A stretch of 64,000 nucleotides of DNA from Nocardioides baculatus (lineage in GTDB: Bacteria; Actinomycetota; Actinomycetes; Propionibacteriales; Nocardioidaceae). The stretch spans positions 186,001-250,000 of the forward strand of contig NZ_JAERSG010000004.1 in NCBI RefSeq assembly GCF_016735675.1, read 5' to 3'. Of this stretch, positions 7,526-15,934 are shown one piece after another. The notes under the pieces are model-generated. The model was not told where the DNA came from. It made no database searches and worked only from the letters and a program-made list of their open reading frames with translations. Position numbers and translations under genes: made by a program. Within the stretch, counting starts at the first letter, position 1, and each line of letters opens with the position of its first letter.

Positions 7526-9904
7526 TCAGAGCTTCTCGACCGGGGCGTAGCGGAGCAGCAGGCGCTTGACGCCCTCGGAGCCGAAGTCGATCGAGGCGAC
7601 GGACTTCTCGGCGACCCCGTCCACGGCGACGACGGTGCCCATGCCGAAGGAGTCGTGCACGACACGGTCGCCGGGCGAGAGGCTCGGGATGTCGCGGGCC
7701 GGCTTGGCCTTGGAGGCGGCGTCGGCGCGGAGCGCGGCTGAGGAGAAGTTGCGGCGCCCCGCGTCGGTGGGGGTGCCGAGGCGGGTGGAGCCGCCGGCGT
7801 GGTCGGCCCGGCCCCAGCGCGTCTGCTCGGCGGCCGTACGGCGCCAGTCGACGAGGTCGACGGGGAGCTCGTCCAGGAACCGGCTGGCGGGGTTGTGGCT
7901 GGGCGCGCCCCACGCGGACCGGACGAGGGCGCGGGAGACGTAGAGGCGCTTCTCGGCGCGGGTCAGGCCGACGTAGGCCAGCCGGCGCTCCTCCTCGAGC
8001 TCGGGCTGGTCGCCGAGGGACCTCTGGTGCGGGAAGACGCCGTCCTCGAGTCCGGTGAGGAAGACGACGGGGAACTCGAGCCCCTTCGCCGTGTGGAGCG
8101 TCATCAGCGTCACCACCCCCGAGTCGTCGCCGTCGGGCGCGTCGGGGATCTGGTCGGCGTCGGCCACGAGGGCGACCCGCTCGAGGAAGTCGCCCAGCCC
8201 GACCGAGACGGTCCCGGCCTCGACCTCGGCGGGGTCGGCGCTCGGACCGGGCTGCGGGTCCTCGGCGAACTCGCGGGCGACGGCGACGAGCTCGGCGAGG
8301 TTCTCCACGCGGGTCCCGTCCTGGGGGTCGTCGCTGGCCTCGAGCTCGGTGAGCATGCCCGAGCGCTCGAGCACCGACTCCAGGATCACGTCGGGGCGCT
8401 CGTCGGCCTCGACCATCGACTGGAGCTCCTGGACCATCGCGACGAAGGCCTCGATGTTCTTCAGGCTGCGGGTGGCGAGGCCCGGCGCCTCGGCGGCACG
8501 GGTCAGCGCCTCCCAGAAGGTGGTCCGGTCGCGCTCGGCGAGCGCGGCGATGCACGCCTCGGCGCGCTCGCCGATGCCGCGCTTGGGGGTGTTGAGCACC
8601 CGCCGCAGCGAGATCTCGTCGGCGGTGTTGACCAGCATCCGGAGGTAGGCCAGGGCGTCACGGACCTCGCGCCGCTCGTAGAAGCGCACCCCGCCGACCA
8701 CCTTGTAGGGCTGGCCGGTGCGGATGAACACCTCCTCGAAGACCCGCGACTGGGCGTTGGTGCGGTAGAACACGGCGACGTCAGCAGGGCGTACGCCGGC
8801 GTCGTCGACGAGCTGGTCGATCTCCTGGCTGACGAAGCGGGCCTCGTCGTGCTCGTCGTCGGAGACGTAGCCGACGATCCGCGAGCCCTCGCCGGCGTCG
8901 GTCCACAGCCGCTTGGGCTTGCGGCCCAAGTTGTTGCCGATGACCGAGTTCGCGGCGGTGAGGATCGTCTGCGTCGAGCGGTAGTTCTGCTCGAGCAGGA
9001 TCGTCTGCGCGTTGGGGAAGTCCTGCTCGAAGTCCATGATGTTGCGGATGTCGGCGCCCCGGAACGCGTAGATCGACTGGTCGGCGTCGCCGACGACCAT
9101 CAGCTCGCTGGGCTCCACGGACTCGTGGTGCTCCTCCTCCAGCGACTGGCCGCACAGCTGCTGGATCAGGCTGTACTGGGCGTGGTTGGTGTCCTGGTAC
9201 TCGTCCACCAGCACGTGGCGGAAGCGCCGGCGGTAGTTCTCGCGGACGTCGGGGAAGGCCTGGAGCAGGTGGACCGTCGTCATGATCAGGTCGTCGAAGT
9301 CGAGCGCGTTGGCCTCGCGCAGCCGACGCTGGTAGTGGGTGTAGGCCCTGGCGTAGGCCTCCTCGAAGGAGTTGCGCGCCTCCTTGGCGGCGTCCTCGGC
9401 GTCGCGCAGCTCGTTCTTCTGGTCGGAGACCCAGTGGAGGACGGCGTTGGGCTGGTAGCGCTTCGGGTCGAGCTCGAGGTCGCGCAGGACCAGCGTCATC
9501 AGCCGCTTGGAGTCGGCGGCGTCGTAGATCGAGAAGTTGGACTTGAAGCCGACCCGGTCGATCTCCTTGCGGAGGATCCGCACGCACGAGGAGTGGAAGG
9601 TCGAGACCCACATGATCTTCGCGCGGTTGCCGACCAGGTCCTGGACGCGCTCCTTCATCTCGGCCGCGGCCTTGTTGGTGAAGGTGATGGCGAGGATCGA
9701 GCCGGGGTGGGCCTTGCGCTCGGAGATCAGCCAGGCGATGCGGCGGGTCAGCACCCGCGTCTTGCCCGAGCCGGCTCCGGCGACCACGAGCAGGGGCGCG
9801 CCGGAGTGGGTCACGGCCGCCCGCTGGGGGTCGTTGAGTCCTTCCAGGAGGGGGTGCTCGAGCAGGGCGGCCTGGGTCTGTTCGGAGGGGGTCGGAGGAG
9901 TCAT
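7526..9904 (-). CDS. pcrA: ATP-dependent DNA helicase PcrA/UvrD
   Basis: A superfamily 1A 3'-5' helicase of 792 residues, expected to act in nucleotide excision repair, mismatch repair and removal of RecA filaments. All motifs are visible in order: Q-region LNDPQRAAV, Walker A GAGSGKT (43-49), TNKAAAEM, DEYQDTNHAQYS (motif II, about 230), GDADQSIYAFRGAD (III), QNYRSTQTIL (IV), TLHTAKGLEFPVVFL (V) and AYVGLTRAEKRLYVS (VI). The C-terminus ends in GDRVVHDSFGMGTVVAV, the actinobacterial/Gram-positive PcrA tail that contacts RNA polymerase in relatives. It stands alone between a convergent M23 gene and a leftward membrane protein gene 37 bp upstream. Confidence 0.96.
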   Translation of the reverse strand: MTPPTPSEQTQAALLEHPLLEGLNDPQRAAVTHSGAPLLVVAGAGSGKTRVLTRRIAWLISERKAHPGSILAITFTNKAAAEMKERVQDLVGNRAKIMWVSTFHSSCVRILRKEIDRVGFKSNFSIYDAADSKRLMTLVLRDLELDPKRYQPNAVLHWVSDQKNELRDAEDAAKEARNSFEEAYARAYTHYQRRLREANALDFDDLIMTTVHLLQAFPDVRENYRRRFRHVLVDEYQDTNHAQYSLIQQLCGQSLEEEHHESVEPSELMVVGDADQSIYAFRGADIRNIMDFEQDFPNAQTILLEQNYRSTQTILTAANSVIGNNLGRKPKRLWTDAGEGSRIVGYVSDDEHDEARFVSQEIDQLVDDAGVRPADVAVFYRTNAQSRVFEEVFIRTGQPYKVVGGVRFYERREVRDALAYLRMLVNTADEISLRRVLNTPKRGIGERAEACIAALAERDRTTFWEALTRAAEAPGLATRSLKNIEAFVAMVQELQSMVEADERPDVILESVLERSGMLTELEASDDPQDGTRVENLAELVAVAREFAEDPQPGPSADPAEVEAGTVSVGLGDFLERVALVADADQIPDAPDGDDSGVVTLMTLHTAKGLEFPVVFLTGLEDGVFPHQRSLGDQPELEEERRLAYVGLTRAEKRLYVSRALVRSAWGAPSHNPASRFLDELPVDLVDWRRTAAEQTRWGRADHAGGSTRLGTPTDAGRRNFSSAALRADAASKAKPARDIPSLSPGDRVVHDSFGMGTVVAVDGVAEKSVASIDFGSEGVKRLLLRYAPVEKL

Positions 9905-9941
9905 CTCGGACCAACCCTATGCGGCCCCGGCGACAGAGGAG

Positions 9942-10304
9942 TCAGGCGTGCACAGGTGACCAGAACACGGCCACCGCGATGTTGACGAGGGTCAGGCCCA
10001 GCAGCGCGAAGTAGAGCCCCTGCGGGATGCTCGGCTTGCGCACGTTGACCATCACCAGCACCAGGATCACCAGCCCGATCGCGAACTTCACGCCGATCTT
10101 GGCGTGGTCGGGAGAGCCCAGGCTCTCCAGCACGCCGACGAGCAGCAGGCCGGCGAGGAACGCCGTGCCGATGCCGTCTCGCATGAGCGGGTTGACCGAC
10201 TTGGTCCCCTCGCGCACCTGCACGAGGAGGCCGCCGAGCAGCGCCGCGTAGCCGAGGATGTGGACGAAGAGCAGCACCAGCCGCAGGGTCTCCATGGCGG
10301 ACAC
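9942..10304 (-). CDS. Four-helix small integral membrane protein
   Basis: A 120-residue protein with four hydrophobic segments (LRLVLLFVHILGYAALLGGLL; IGTAFLAGLLLVGVL; FAIGLVILVLVMVNV; FALLGLTLVNIAVAVF). It has no catalytic motif I recognise; similar short four-TM proteins are common and unassigned in actinobacteria. Start is either the GTG at 10304 or the ATG three codons later at 10295. It is the last gene of a leftward group with the UspA protein and the permease (18-bp gap). Confidence 0.75.
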   Translation of the reverse strand: MSAMETLRLVLLFVHILGYAALLGGLLVQVREGTKSVNPLMRDGIGTAFLAGLLLVGVLESLGSPDHAKIGVKFAIGLVILVLVMVNVRKPSIPQGLYFALLGLTLVNIAVAVFWSPVHA

Positions 10305-10322
10305 CCTAGGGCGGTGCCGGCG

Positions 10323-10766
10323 CTACTTCTTCTTCCGGGGCGCGGGGCGTACGACGAGCACCGGGCAGGGTGCATAGTGCTGGACGCGCTGCGCGGTGCT
10401 GCCGACGAGGACGCCGTCGGTCAGGCCGCGACCACCGGACGCCACGACGACCAGCCCGGCGTCGTACTGCCTGGCGGCCTTGATGATCTCGTTGGCCGCC
10501 GAGCCGCTGCGGACCCGCTTGTGGACCTTCGGGCCCCAGCCGTCGAAAACGGCGGCGATGGTGTCGACCGCGCTCGAGGCGGCGTCGCGGAACGAGCCGT
10601 CGATCCTGCCCTCGGAGAGGTCGTCGGCGAAGGCGACCGAGGCGAGCGGCCGCACGACCGCGACCACCGAGATCTCGGTGACCTTGGTCGGGTCGGCGAA
10701 GGACTTGAGGTGCTTGGCGGCGGCGAGCGACTGGCGCGAACCGTCGGTGGCGACGATGACGTGCAC
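10323..10766 (-). CDS. Universal stress protein (UspA family)
   Basis: A 147-residue single UspA domain. It starts (V)HVIVATDGSRQSLAAAKHL and ends with LVVVASGGRGLTDGVLVGSTAQRVQHYAPCPVLVVRP, which includes the G-2x-G-9x-G(S/T) nucleotide-binding signature, so it probably binds ATP. The GTG at 10766 has a GGGAG site 7 bp upstream. Only 2 bp separate it from the upstream APC permease gene, so the two are almost certainly co-transcribed; a Usp next to a permease may modulate transport, but that is inference. Confidence 0.9.
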   Translation of the reverse strand: MHVIVATDGSRQSLAAAKHLKSFADPTKVTEISVVAVVRPLASVAFADDLSEGRIDGSFRDAASSAVDTIAAVFDGWGPKVHKRVRSGSAANEIIKAARQYDAGLVVVASGGRGLTDGVLVGSTAQRVQHYAPCPVLVVRPAPRKKK

Positions 10767-10768
10767 GG

Positions 10769-12199
10769 TCAGACTCCCTTCACGTCGTCGAGGTCCGGGG
10801 TGTTCGAGCCGGTGCCCTTGGAGCCGAAGAGCTGCTCGGCGACGAACAGCACCCCGCCGATGGCGAGCAGCCCGGCGCACCAGATGAGCGAGTGCGGGTC
10901 GTCGTAGATGGTGAACCCGAGGATCGCGAGGTTGCCGATGAGGCCCACGAAGAGCAGCGGCCGGTTGGCGTGGAAGAACTCGTCGTGCTCGTCCTGCCCA
11001 CCGAGCTTGAGGCAGGACACGATCACGAGGGCGTAGATGGCGAGCAGCAGGACCACGGTGACGGTCGCGAGGCGGCCGACCAGGTCGATCCCGCCGCCGG
11101 ACGCGGTGACCGCGGTGCCGATGATCAGCAGCAGCCCGACCACGACGCCGCTGAAGATCAGGCCGACCCACGGGCTGCGTCGGGTCGGGTGGATCTTGGC
11201 GAAGATGCCGGGTACGACGTCCTCGCGGGCCATGCCGTAGAGGATCCGCGGCTGGGTGACGATCGTCACGAGCGTCGTGTTGGTGATCGCGACCAGCGCG
11301 ATGATCGAGAAGATCGTCGCCATCAGGTCGGTGGAGAAGGGCAGGATGCCCGCCTTGACGACCTCGAGGAGCGCCGCGTCGGAGCCGGCCAGCGTGTCGA
11401 CGGGGACGGTCAGCGCGGCAGCCATCGAGACGAGCACGTAGACGAGCCCGGCCACGATCATGCCGCCGACGAGCGAGCGCGGGAACGCCTTGTAGGGCTC
11501 GATGGTCTCCTCGGCGACGTTGACCGTGTTCTCGAAGCCGGTCATGGCGAAGAAGGAGAACGAGATGCCGGCGAGCACGGCCAGCGCGGGGCTGCTGTAG
11601 TCACCGCCGGTGTCGATCTTGGTCAGCACACCGAAGTCGGCGTTGCCCTGGGCGATGAAGACGATGCCGATGATCATCACGATGACCAGCCCGGCCGCCT
11701 CGACGAAGGTCATCAGCATGTTGATCACGACCGACTCGGTGATGCCGATGTAGTTGACCACCACGAGGATCGCGACGAAGACGAGCGAGACGAGCAGCGC
11801 GGGCGGTGCCGCCCACAGCTCGGAGAAGTAGGACGCGAACCCGGTCGCGAGCGAGCCGGAGGCGGCCATGCTCGCGGCGAGGAAGGAGACCGTGATGAGG
11901 AAGGTCAGCGGACGGCTGCCGAACGCCTTGTTGACGTAGAGCGAGGCGCCGGCCGCCTGGGGGTACTTCGTGACCAGCTCGGCGTAGGCCGCACCGGTGA
12001 TCGCCGCGACCGCGACGCCGAGGGCGAAGGCGATCCAGAAGGCGCCACCGACCGCTGCGGCGACGAGGCCGATGAGGACGTAGATGCCCGATCCGAGCAC
12101 GTCCCCGAGCGTGTAGAAGAAGAGCAGGCGCCCCGTGATGGAGCGCTTGAGCTCGCTGTCGTCCTCGTCGAGCCGAGAGTCTGTGACGGTGTCTGACAT
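10769..12199 (-). CDS. APC family amino acid permease
   Basis: A 476-residue secondary transporter of the amino acid-polyamine-organocation superfamily with about 12 hydrophobic helices. The substrate-binding signature in helix 1 is clear (GDVLGSGIYVLIG, residues 32-44), as is the helix 6 region FFAMTGFENTVNVAEE near 215-230 and the conserved loop PRILYGMAREDVVP. Substrate cannot be read from the sequence. GGAGG abuts the ATG with almost no spacing, which is odd, but no better in-frame start exists. A perfect TTGACA lies upstream. It heads the leftward group with the UspA gene. Confidence 0.92.
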   Translation of the reverse strand: MSDTVTDSRLDEDDSELKRSITGRLLFFYTLGDVLGSGIYVLIGLVAAAVGGAFWIAFALGVAVAAITGAAYAELVTKYPQAAGASLYVNKAFGSRPLTFLITVSFLAASMAASGSLATGFASYFSELWAAPPALLVSLVFVAILVVVNYIGITESVVINMLMTFVEAAGLVIVMIIGIVFIAQGNADFGVLTKIDTGGDYSSPALAVLAGISFSFFAMTGFENTVNVAEETIEPYKAFPRSLVGGMIVAGLVYVLVSMAAALTVPVDTLAGSDAALLEVVKAGILPFSTDLMATIFSIIALVAITNTTLVTIVTQPRILYGMAREDVVPGIFAKIHPTRRSPWVGLIFSGVVVGLLLIIGTAVTASGGGIDLVGRLATVTVVLLLAIYALVIVSCLKLGGQDEHDEFFHANRPLLFVGLIGNLAILGFTIYDDPHSLIWCAGLLAIGGVLFVAEQLFGSKGTGSNTPDLDDVKGV

Positions 12200-12205
12200 C
12201 CTCCG

Positions 12206-12234
12206 ACCGTTTCGGTTCGGGTGGTCGTTGTCAA
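12206..12234 (-). promoter_or_regulatory. Putative sigma-70-type promoter of the APC permease
   Basis: On the minus strand TTGACA (12234-12229) is followed after 17 bp by AACGGT (12211-12206), which is a perfect -35 with a weak -10. It sits directly before the permease ATG at 12199. Transcription would begin close to the start codon. Confidence 0.4.
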
Positions 12235-12266
12235 ACCTCGCCCACCCGGACGGAGGGCGATCGGCG

Positions 12267-12920
12267 TCAGAGGAGGCGGCGGTCCGAGGCCCACTTCGTC
12301 AGCTCGTGACGACTCGAGAGCTGGAGCTTGCGCAGCACCGACGACATGTGGGTCTCGACGGTCTTCACCGAGATGAAGAGCTCCTTCGCGACCTCCTTGT
12401 AGGCGTAGCCGCGGGCGATCAGGCGCATCACCTCGCGCTCGCGCTCGGTGAGCCGGTCGAGGTCCTCGTCGACGGCCGCGACGTCGATCGACCCGGCGAA
12501 CGCGTCGAGCACGAAGCCGGCCAGGCGCGGCGAGAACACCGCGTCTCCCCCGGCGACCCGGGTGATCGCGTCGACCAGCTCGGGGCCGGTGATCGTCTTG
12601 GTGACGTAGCCGCGCGCGCCGCCGCGGATGGTGCCGATGACGTCCTCGGCGGCGTCGGAGACCGACAGCGCGAGGTAGAGCGCGTCGGGCGACGGCTGGC
12701 GACGCATCACCTCGACGCCGCCGCCACCGGGCAGGTGGACGTCGAGCAGCACCACCTGGGGCCGGAGCTCGTGGACGGCTGCGATCGCGGAGTCGGCGTC
12801 GGCGGCCTCGCCGACCACCTCGACCACGCCGGCCCCCGCCGCGGCCAGCTCGGCGCGTACGCCTGCCCGGAACATGGCGTGGTCGTCGACCAGCACCACG
12901 CGGACGGGTGTGACAGTCAT
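12267..12920 (-). CDS. NarL/LuxR family response regulator
   Basis: A 217-residue two-component regulator. The receiver domain (1-125) has the acidic pair D12/D13 (VLVDDHAMFRAG), phospho-acceptor D60 (VVLLDVHLPGG) and K108 (YVTKTI). The C-terminal LuxR-type helix-turn-helix (about 155-215) reads LTEREREVMRLIARGYAYKEVAKELF...TVETHMSSVLRKL. It overlaps the upstream kinase gene by 4 bp (ATGA), so the pair is translationally coupled. Its likely targets include the divergent PspC/LiaF-like gene, by analogy with Lia/Psp envelope-stress systems. Confidence 0.94.
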   Translation of the reverse strand: MTVTPVRVVLVDDHAMFRAGVRAELAAAGAGVVEVVGEAADADSAIAAVHELRPQVVLLDVHLPGGGGVEVMRRQPSPDALYLALSVSDAAEDVIGTIRGGARGYVTKTITGPELVDAITRVAGGDAVFSPRLAGFVLDAFAGSIDVAAVDEDLDRLTEREREVMRLIARGYAYKEVAKELFISVKTVETHMSSVLRKLQLSSRHELTKWASDRRLL

Positions 12921-14212
12921 CGGTTCTCCTCGGCGTTGCTGCGGGCGGTGGCGGTGCGGGGCATGTGGAGCCGGACCTCGGTCCCCTCGCCGGGAGCAGA
13001 GCGTACGTCCGCACGGCCGCCGTGGCGGTCCATCCGGTCGACGATGCTGCTGCGGACTCCGTGGCGGTCGGTGGCGACGCCGCCGACGTCGAAGCCGGTG
13101 CCGCGGTCGCGGACGAACACGTCGACCGCGGAGTCGGAGGTCTCGGCGTAGACGTCGGCGCGCTGGGTGCCGGCGTGCTTGGCGACGTTGACGACCGCCT
13201 CGCGGGCGGCGTGCACGACGGGGCGCAGCTCCTCGTCGAGGGGACAGTCGCCGACGGTGACCACGTCGACGACGACGTCGTGCTGCGACTCGACGTCGGC
13301 GGCCATCTCCTTGAGGGCGCCGGCGAGCGTCGTCGAGTCGGAGGTGTCGGCCTCGAACAGCCACTGGCGCAGGTCGCGCTCCTGGGAGCGCGCGAGCCGG
13401 GCGACCATCGTCGAGTCGTGCGAGTTCTTCTGGATCAGGGCGAGGGTCTGGAGGACCGAGTCGTGGAGGTGCGCGGCCATGTCGGCGCGCTCCTGCGTGC
13501 GGACCCGCTCGGCGCGCTCGGCGCTGAGGTCGTTGACCAGCCGCAGGCCCCACGGCCCGACGACGATCGCCAGGCCGAGGAGGCCGAGGAGGCCGGCGAC
13601 CAGCACCGGCACGGCGAACGTCGCCTTCCCCGCCGCCACCGCGAAGACGATCATCGCGGTGACGATCAGGCCCAGACCCGCGGCGATGCGGGCGTAGGCC
13701 GCCCAGCCGCCGTTGCCGAAGACCGCGCGGAAGGGATCGATCCGGCCGGTGGTGTCGGTCCAGCGCTCGCGCTGCGCCTCGTCGGCCTGGCGCCACAGCA
13801 GGGCGATGCCGGCGACGCCGAGGACGACCGGCCAGAACAGTGCGCCCTGGCCGAAGATGCCCTCCACGCCGAGCACCACGCCGAAGAAGAGGGCGCCGAG
13901 GGCGATCGCCGGCCCGGCGTCGCGGAGGCGGGAGCGACGGCGCGGGCGCTTCCCGGTCCGCGACGCGCTCTCCAGGCCGGGTGCGCTCGTCTCGAAGAAC
14001 TGGTCGGCGGGCAGGAACATCCAGAGCCCGGCGTAGAGCATCAGGCCGAAGCCGCCGAGGAAGGCGGTCGCGACGAAGAACCCGCGCACCCACAGCACGG
14101 GGAGGGCCAGGTGCTTCGCCAGGCCGGAGGCGACGCCGCCGGCGATGGGCGCCGAGATGTCGCGGTAGGCCCGGCGGGACCGACCGGCTCGGGGCGCGTG
14201 TGGGTGGCTCAT
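12917..14212 (-). CDS. PspC-domain sensor histidine kinase
   Basis: A 431-residue membrane kinase. A PspC domain occupies the N-terminus (YRDISAPIAGGVASGLAKHL to YAGLWMFLPAD, about 18-70). Several further hydrophobic helices follow to about residue 220. A HisKA_3 dimerisation region has H250 as phospho-acceptor (AAHLHDSVLQTLALIQ), and an HATPase domain shows REAVVNVAKHAG and DRGTGFDV. The start ATG at 14212 gives MSHPHAPRAGRSRRAYRDI and removes an upstream extension. PspC fused to a NarL-type kinase is an actinobacterial envelope-stress arrangement. The gene is divergent from another PspC gene across 157 bp. Confidence 0.94.
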   Translation of the reverse strand: MSHPHAPRAGRSRRAYRDISAPIAGGVASGLAKHLALPVLWVRGFFVATAFLGGFGLMLYAGLWMFLPADQFFETSAPGLESASRTGKRPRRRSRLRDAGPAIALGALFFGVVLGVEGIFGQGALFWPVVLGVAGIALLWRQADEAQRERWTDTTGRIDPFRAVFGNGGWAAYARIAAGLGLIVTAMIVFAVAAGKATFAVPVLVAGLLGLLGLAIVVGPWGLRLVNDLSAERAERVRTQERADMAAHLHDSVLQTLALIQKNSHDSTMVARLARSQERDLRQWLFEADTSDSTTLAGALKEMAADVESQHDVVVDVVTVGDCPLDEELRPVVHAAREAVVNVAKHAGTQRADVYAETSDSAVDVFVRDRGTGFDVGGVATDRHGVRSSIVDRMDRHGGRADVRSAPGEGTEVRLHMPRTATARSNAEENR

Positions 14213-14318
14213 CGTGCCTCCATCGTCGCAGGCGGGCTGGGCCCGGACCATGAGGAGAGACCCCGACCCGACCCTGAGTCCGACCCCCGGGCCGGGACGG
14301 GCCGAACGGCCTTGCGAA

Positions 14319-14334
14319 TCAGGGCTGTCCCCGA
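14319..14334. promoter_or_regulatory. Imperfect palindrome in divergent PspC promoter region
   Basis: TCAGGG-CTGT-CCCCGA is a palindrome with one mismatched pair, 36 bp before the ATG at 14370 and between the divergent PspC-kinase and PspC/LiaF genes. Its position fits a binding site for the response regulator encoded here. Short arms make chance occurrence possible. Confidence 0.25.
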
Positions 14335-14369
14335 TGGTGGTGGGCCGCGCGGGCGGCGAGAGTGGAGCC

Positions 14370-15638
14370 ATGAACGACGCCGACCCCGCCGCTCCGAGCG
14401 AGCAGCCCACCCAGACACAGGCCCCGACGCCGACCACCGGTCCCCGCGTCAGCCGCGACGAGATGAAGGACCTCGGCCGCCTGCGCCGCAGCGTCACCGA
14501 CCGGCACATCGCCGGCGTCGCCGGTGGCATCGCCCGCCACCTCGACATCGACGCGATCATCGTGCGCGTCGCCCTCGTCGTCGGGGTGTTCTTCGGCGGA
14601 GCCGGCCTCCTCCTCTACGTCGGCGCCTGGCTCCTCGTGCCCGAGGAGGGCACCGACGACGAGCCGCTCGGCCTCGACCGGCGCAGCCGCTCGATGGCCC
14701 TCGCGGGCGTCGGCATCCTCGCCCTCCTGGCCGCCGTCGGGGACTGGGCCGGCGCCTTCTGGTTCCCGTGGCCCGTCGCGATCGTGGCCGCCCTCGTGGT
14801 GTGGTTCCTGCACCGCAAGGAGAAGAACGGCTCGCGACCGCGCACCGGCTACGGCTACTCCGAGCCCAGCTTCGCCTCGACCACTGACGAGACCGCCTAC
14901 GCGGAGACGTCGTACGCGCCGGGCGCCGGGTCGGCGTACGACCAGCCGACCTACCCCACCCACGGCCCGACCGACGCACCCGGGCACTGGGGGCAGTACG
15001 CCCAGGTGCCGCGCCGGCCGCGCAACCCGCGCAACCCGCGCAAGCGCGGACCCAAGCTGTTCCTCTTCACGCTCGCGCTGATCGCGCTGGCAGAGGGTGT
15101 CCTCGGCGTGGTCGACCTCGCTGGCATGCCGGTGGTCGACAGTGCCTACCCCGCGCTCGCCCTCGGGATCATCGCGCTCATGCTCATCCTCGGCTCCTTC
15201 TGGGGCCGAGCCGGAGGCCTGATCGCGCTCGGGCTCATCGCAGCGATCGCGACGGCCGGCTCCACGATCGGGAACAACTTCGACGAGGAGGACCGCTCCT
15301 ACTCCCCGACCAGCGCGGGCGACGTGCAGGACCAGTACGACTTCGGCGGCGGCCGCTTCACCCTCGACCTCTCCGGGATCTCCGACGTCGACGCCCTCGA
15401 CGGCCGTGACATCGCCATCGACGGGGTCGGTGGCCGCGTCGAGGTGATCGTGCCCGACGGCATGGACGTCGACGTGAGCACGCAGGTCGTCGGCGGCGAC
15501 AGCCGCGTCTTCGACCAGCGCAGCGACGGGTTCGACATCACCCAGGACGGCTTCCTCGACGGCGGGGACGACGTGCCCGACATGTCCATCAACATCGACC
15601 TGGTCGCCGGCGAGATCATCGTCCGCGAAGCGGCCTGA
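14370..15638 (+). CDS. PspC domain protein with LiaF-like C-terminus
   Basis: A 422-residue membrane protein. After an acidic, Pro/Thr-rich N-terminus comes a PspC domain (LRRSVTDRHIAGVAGGIARH to YVGAWLLVPEEG, about 36-95), two to three more helices, a Tyr/Pro-rich linker and another helix pair near 230-290. The last 100 residues form beta-rich sequence (GGGRFTLDLSGISDVDAL...INIDLVAGEIIVREA) like the LiaF/DUF2154 cell-wall-stress domain. This PspC-plus-LiaF design suggests a membrane partner or inhibitor of the divergent PspC kinase/regulator pair. The ATG at 14370 has a GTGGAG site; an 11-bp gap leads to the next small gene. Confidence 0.88.
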   Translation: MNDADPAAPSEQPTQTQAPTPTTGPRVSRDEMKDLGRLRRSVTDRHIAGVAGGIARHLDIDAIIVRVALVVGVFFGGAGLLLYVGAWLLVPEEGTDDEPLGLDRRSRSMALAGVGILALLAAVGDWAGAFWFPWPVAIVAALVVWFLHRKEKNGSRPRTGYGYSEPSFASTTDETAYAETSYAPGAGSAYDQPTYPTHGPTDAPGHWGQYAQVPRRPRNPRNPRKRGPKLFLFTLALIALAEGVLGVVDLAGMPVVDSAYPALALGIIALMLILGSFWGRAGGLIALGLIAAIATAGSTIGNNFDEEDRSYSPTSAGDVQDQYDFGGGRFTLDLSGISDVDALDGRDIAIDGVGGRVEVIVPDGMDVDVSTQVVGGDSRVFDQRSDGFDITQDGFLDGGDDVPDMSINIDLVAGEIIVREAA

Positions 15639-15649
15639 GGAGCAGCGCC

Positions 15650-15934
15650 ATGAGTGAGAACAGCAGCTACGACAGCTACGACAGCGACGTCCACGGGTAC
15701 GAGGAGCCGATGGTCGGCCCGCTCGACGCCCCCGACAAGGACTCGGGCCTCCACCCCGTCAACATCACCCAGCTCGTCCTCGGCGTCGCCTTCGCCGGCA
15801 TGGTGCTGGTCTGGGCCCTGGTCCAGGGCGACGTCGTCGGGACCGGCGAGCTCCGCTGGCTGATGCCGATCCCGTGGATCGCGGCCGGTGCCGCCGGGCT
15901 CGCCGCCACCGTGTGGCCGGGGCGTCGCGCCTAG
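15650..15934 (+). CDS. Small two-helix membrane protein
   Basis: A 94-residue protein with an acidic Tyr/Ser-rich N-terminus (YDSYDSDVHGYEEP) and two hydrophobic helices (about 37-60 and 68-90). It follows the PspC/LiaF-like gene by 11 bp with a GAGGAG site and should be co-transcribed with it. Its function is unknown. Its TAG stop falls in a CTAG that is also the stop of the convergent aminotransferase gene. Confidence 0.8.
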   Translation: MSENSSYDSYDSDVHGYEEPMVGPLDAPDKDSGLHPVNITQLVLGVAFAGMVLVWALVQGDVVGTGELRWLMPIPWIAAGAAGLAATVWPGRRA

